Below, piece after piece: positions 61,386 through 64,000 of a stretch of 64,000 bases of DNA. Source of the stretch: Tropicimonas sp. IMCC34011 (lineage in GTDB: Bacteria; Pseudomonadota; Alphaproteobacteria; Rhodobacterales; Rhodobacteraceae); contig NZ_QMEJ01000003.1 in NCBI RefSeq assembly GCF_003390865.1, positions 186,001 to 250,000 on the forward strand. Direction: 5' to 3'. The translations under genes and the position numbers were made by a program. The notes under the pieces were generated by a model, which saw nothing but the letters and a program-made list of their open reading frames with translations, ran no database searches and was not told the DNA's origin. Position 1 is the stretch's first letter, and each line of letters opens with the position of its first letter.

Positions 61386-64000
61386 TCATGCGGCGAGCCG
61401 GCGCCGCCCCGCGATGGCGATGGCTGCCATCGCGATCAGGTAGACCGCAGCCACGATCCCGAACGTGCCCGCGATGAAGAGGCCGAGCGCCGCGCCGGAT
61501 CCTGCGCCCTCCATCCCGGTGGCTGTCGCGAGCGGCGGCCAGATCACGCCCCGTACGAGCGCGTGCCCGAGCGTCGCGGCGAACAGCGCGAGCGTGCCAA
61601 AGCCCGCGAGCGCGACCGCCGCAGTGACGCTCCGCCCCCGGCCCGGCCGGCCGACGGCGCGCCTGAGCGCCACTTGCTGCCGGCGCAGGTCATGCTGCAC
61701 CGCCAGCATCGCCGGCACCGCGATCAGGACGAGAATGACGCCGAAGCCGAGGCCGTAGACCAGCGTGACGACCGTCGGTTTCAGGAACTGCGCCTGGCTC
61801 GACGGCTCGTAGAGGAGGGGCATCAGGCCGAAGACGGTTGTCAGCGTCGTCAGCATCACCGGGCGGAGCCGATCCACCGCGCCGTCCACGATGGCGGGAC
61901 GGAGGCCGCGCTCGGCGGAATATTCGTCCACCGTTGTCACGAGCACGATGGAGTCGTTGATGATGATGCCGGACATTCCGATCAGGCCGACCACGGTGAA
62001 CATCGACATCGGGATGTCCCACGCCGCATGCCCGTAGATGGCGCCGATCAGACCGAAGGGGATGACGGCCATGATCAGGAGCGGCCTCGTCCAGGAGGAG
62101 AAGACCCAGGCGAGGGTGAGGAAGATCCCGAGGAGGCAGAGCCCGAAGCCGAAGGCCGCATCCGCGAGGAAGCTGCGCTCCTGCTCCGCGAGGCCGGACA
62201 GGTTCCAGCCCACGCCGAACTCCGATTCGATGCGGGGCAGGATGTCCTCCTCCAGCGCGCGCGTGACCTCGGCGGCGGCGGCCGGGTCGTCATCGGCGAT
62301 CTCGCCGAAGACCGAAACGACGCGCAGACCGTTCTCACGCCGGATGGAGGAAAAGCCGCTTTGCCGCTCGACGTTGACGATGTCGGCGAGGGGAACGTAG
62401 GCGCCCTCCGGCGTCCTCAGAAGCGTCCGGTCGAGGAAGTCGGCGGTCAGCTCGTCCTCCGGCAGCTCGACCCGGATCGTCGCGCTGCGATTGCCGTCCG
62501 GGTAGGTCGCGGCCTCGATCCCGTTCAGGCGATTGCGCAGGACGAGGCCCAGCCCGTCGATGGTAAAGCCAAGAGCGGCGCCTTGCGGCGTCAGATCGAG
62601 GATCTGCTCCTCCTTGTCGTAGGAGAGCGTATCCTCGAGGCCGGAGACCTCCGGGAAGGCGCCCGCCTCTTCCTTGAGCCGCTCCGCCGCGGCCTTCAGG
62701 GTCGCCGTTTCCGCGCCGTAGAACTGCACGTCGAGGGAATCTCCGCCGGGGCCGCCGTAATTGCCGCGGAAGCTGATCGTCTCCAGCATCGGGTGGCGCT
62801 CCACCGCGTCCTGAAGGCGGCCGACGAACTCGAAGCTGGAATAGGGGCGGGCGTCGGCATCGATCAGCTCCACGGCGATCGAGCCGAGCTGATAGCTTTC
62901 CTTGGTCTCGGTGGAGGCAAGGCCGCGGCCGGTATTCCCGCCGATCTGCGCGATGGCGTAGTCCACCGGGTTGGTGCCGAACTCCTCCTCGTAGCCTGCA
63001 CCGACCGCCTCGACTGCGGCCTGGATCGCGCGCATCTGGTCCAGCGATTCCTCCCGCGTCGCGCCCGGCGCCATGGCGAAGTTCCCGTCCACGGAGCCTT
63101 CCTCCGGCGCCGAGAAGAACCGCCACTGCACGGATCCCGCCACGAGTTGCGACATCTGGAGCGCCAGGAGGACGACGAGCGCCGCGAGGACCGGGTACCG
63201 CGCCCAGAGGACGAAGCGCATCACCGGGCGGAACGCGCGCTCCTTCACCCAGTCGAACCCGCGGTTCACCTGGCGCGACGGCCAGTCGTACCAGCGGTCC
63301 GGCCCGCCGACGGAATGGGCCATGTGGTTGGGCAGGATCACGAAGCACTCGACGAGCGAGGCCACCAGAACGACGATCACGGTATAGGGGATGTCCGCGA
63401 TCATCTCTCCGAAGCGCCCGCCGATGGCGGTGAGGCCCATGAAGGCGATGATGGTGGTGATGGTGGCGGAGAAGACCGGCCCCGCCATGCGGGAGGCGGC
63501 GGTGGCGGCGGCGACGTCCGGTGGTTCCCCGAGCGTCCGGGCGCGGAAATCGGCGTGCTCGCCGACGACGATGGCGTCGTCCACCACGATGCCGAGGGTC
63601 AGGATCAGCGCGAAGAGCGAGATCATGTTGAGCGTGAGACCGGCGGTATACATCAGGAAGATCGCGGCGCACATGGCGACGGGGATGCCGGCCGCCACCC
63701 AGATCGCGGTGCGCGCATTCAGGAACAAAAACAGCAGTCCGACGACGAGGGCGAGACCCGTCAGGCCGTTCTCCAGCAGGATGTCGAGGCGGCTGGAAAT
63801 CTGCTCCGACCGTGTGCGGATGAGGTCGATGGTAACGCCGCGGGGCAGCGTGGTCTCGAGTTCCGCCGCAACCTCCTCGACGGTGCGCTGGATGCCGATC
63901 GCATCTCCCGTGGCGGAGCGGGCAACGCTGACGGAAAGCGCCGGATTGTCCCCGACGAAGTAGCCGATGTCGCGGGCGGCGCCCTCCACGGTGATCTCCG
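61386..64000 (-). CDS. RND efflux permease, C-terminal part (cut by window end)
   Basis: Inner-membrane proton-driven pump of the AcrB/MexB-like group. The gene runs out of the window at its 5' side: about 871 residues are seen of roughly 1050. The frame continues unbroken to base 64000. The second-helix proton relay LGIVVDDAIVVGEHADF lies near 130 of the fragment, with VGLIGMSGIIINDSIVLV near 660 in the second repeat. Two porter-domain sections and about 10-11 membrane helices are visible; the last helices (after about 780) carry a Gly/Ala-rich extension ending GRRRLAA. The membrane-fusion partner would be upstream, outside the window. Confidence 0.92.
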   Translation of the reverse strand, partial: EITVEGAARDIGYFVGDNPALSVSVARSATGDAIGIQRTVEEVAAELETTLPRGVTIDLIRTRSEQISSRLDILLENGLTGLALVVGLLFLFLNARTAIWVAAGIPVAMCAAIFLMYTAGLTLNMISLFALILTLGIVVDDAIVVGEHADFRARTLGEPPDVAAATAASRMAGPVFSATITTIIAFMGLTAIGGRFGEMIADIPYTVIVVLVASLVECFVILPNHMAHSVGGPDRWYDWPSRQVNRGFDWVKERAFRPVMRFVLWARYPVLAALVVLLALQMSQLVAGSVQWRFFSAPEEGSVDGNFAMAPGATREESLDQMRAIQAAVEAVGAGYEEEFGTNPVDYAIAQIGGNTGRGLASTETKESYQLGSIAVELIDADARPYSSFEFVGRLQDAVERHPMLETISFRGNYGGPGGDSLDVQFYGAETATLKAAAERLKEEAGAFPEVSGLEDTLSYDKEEQILDLTPQGAALGFTIDGLGLVLRNRLNGIEAATYPDGNRSATIRVELPEDELTADFLDRTLLRTPEGAYVPLADIVNVERQSGFSSIRRENGLRVVSVFGEIADDDPAAAAEVTRALEEDILPRIESEFGVGWNLSGLAEQERSFLADAAFGFGLCLLGIFLTLAWVFSSWTRPLLIMAVIPFGLIGAIYGHAAWDIPMSMFTVVGLIGMSGIIINDSIVLVTTVDEYSAERGLRPAIVDGAVDRLRPVMLTTLTTVFGLMPLLYEPSSQAQFLKPTVVTLVYGLGFGVILVLIAVPAMLAVQHDLRRQQVALRRAVGRPGRGRSVTAAVALAGFGTLALFAATLGHALVRGVIWPPLATATGMEGAGSGAALGLFIAGTFGIVAAVYLIAMAAIAIAGRRRLAA

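Noticed and set aside
1-64000. Mobile elements, prophage, CRISPR, tRNA or rRNA genes, defence islands
   Set aside because: Read on both strands; no transposase, integrase, direct-repeat array, tRNA-like cloverleaf or rRNA stretch was found. The gene content is core chromosomal.

Overview
The window looks like ordinary, gene-dense chromosome of an alphaproteobacterium of the order Rhodobacterales (Roseobacter/Rhodobacter type). The case rests on high GC content, tightly packed genes with many ATGA/GTGA overlaps, a 46-residue aa3-type cytochrome oxidase subunit IV, a DUF6173-type protein, a CenR-like regulator, a stand-alone FtsK translocase, a zinc-ligand-poor Trm112 protein, and a pca operon carrying a beta-keto acid cleavage enzyme. 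Species cannot be named from this sequence. I see no rRNA, tRNA, insertion sequence, prophage, CRISPR array, integron or origin.

Layout. 1-1660: 3' part of pnp and its terminator. 1.8-5.9 kb: secreted alkaline phosphatase PhoA, then a small exported CxxC protein with a LolD/MacB-like ATPase and FtsX-like permease. 5.9-13.6 kb: UbiH-type hydroxylase, amidase, DapC-type aminotransferase, ftsK, lolA and a strong terminator. 13.7-18.6 kb: orphan TRAP binding protein, rsmD, a ferredoxin-reductase-like flavoprotein, a Prx5 peroxiredoxin, an RsbV/RsbW-like pair and free-methionine sulfoxide reductase. 18.7-26.1 kb: alpha-glucosidase, RluA-type pseudouridine synthase, 1-Cys peroxiredoxin, DedA protein, the coupled rimB-like/rimK/AstE-like set and an L,D-transpeptidase. 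26.2-29.8 kb: Trm112, LON-domain protein, CnoX/YbbN, exonuclease III, CenR-like regulator. 30-35.9 kb: ribA coupled to a second L,D-transpeptidase, a thioesterase-like protein, YggT, recQ, PatB-type lyase. 35.9-42.9 kb: a small unknown protein, an unusual RNase H-like/CobH-like fusion with a small His-rich membrane protein, hspQ, a lytic transglycosylase lipoprotein, map, sfsA, a CinA-N protein, an acetyltransferase and a possible 16-residue microprotein. 42.9-45.9 kb: coupled operon pcaC-BKACE-pcaD-pcaB. 46.1-53.5 kb: ispE, a TPR protein, ETF:ubiquinone oxidoreductase, greA, an unknown membrane protein, an acetyltransferase and mobA. 53.5-61.4 kb: azlCD, an unknown lipoprotein, oxidase subunit IV, DUF6173, an MBL-fold hydrolase, an acyl-CoA dehydrogenase, tsaC/SUA5, YqgE and a lone DsbD-alpha-like domain. 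61.4-64.0 kb: an RND efflux permease cut by the window edge.

How genes work together. PcaB, PcaC, PcaD and the BKACE protein form a plausible route from 3-carboxymuconate to beta-ketoadipate and on to succinyl-CoA plus acetoacetate. The acyl-CoA dehydrogenase and ETF:quinone oxidoreductase both serve acyl-CoA oxidation, and oxidase subunit IV belongs to the terminal oxidase. RimK with a RimB-like protease suggests control of ribosomal protein S6 glutamylation. Two peroxiredoxins, MsrC, CnoX and HspQ form a loose stress-protection theme but are not one operon.

Most unusual item: the 502-residue fusion at 36422-37930. Its C-terminal half is clearly related to precorrin-8X methylmutase but has Glu where CobH has its catalytic His, and it lacks about 25 residues of a loop. 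It is joined to an RNase H-like (DUF429-type) half and looks like a repurposed tetrapyrrole-binding domain rather than a working B12 enzyme.
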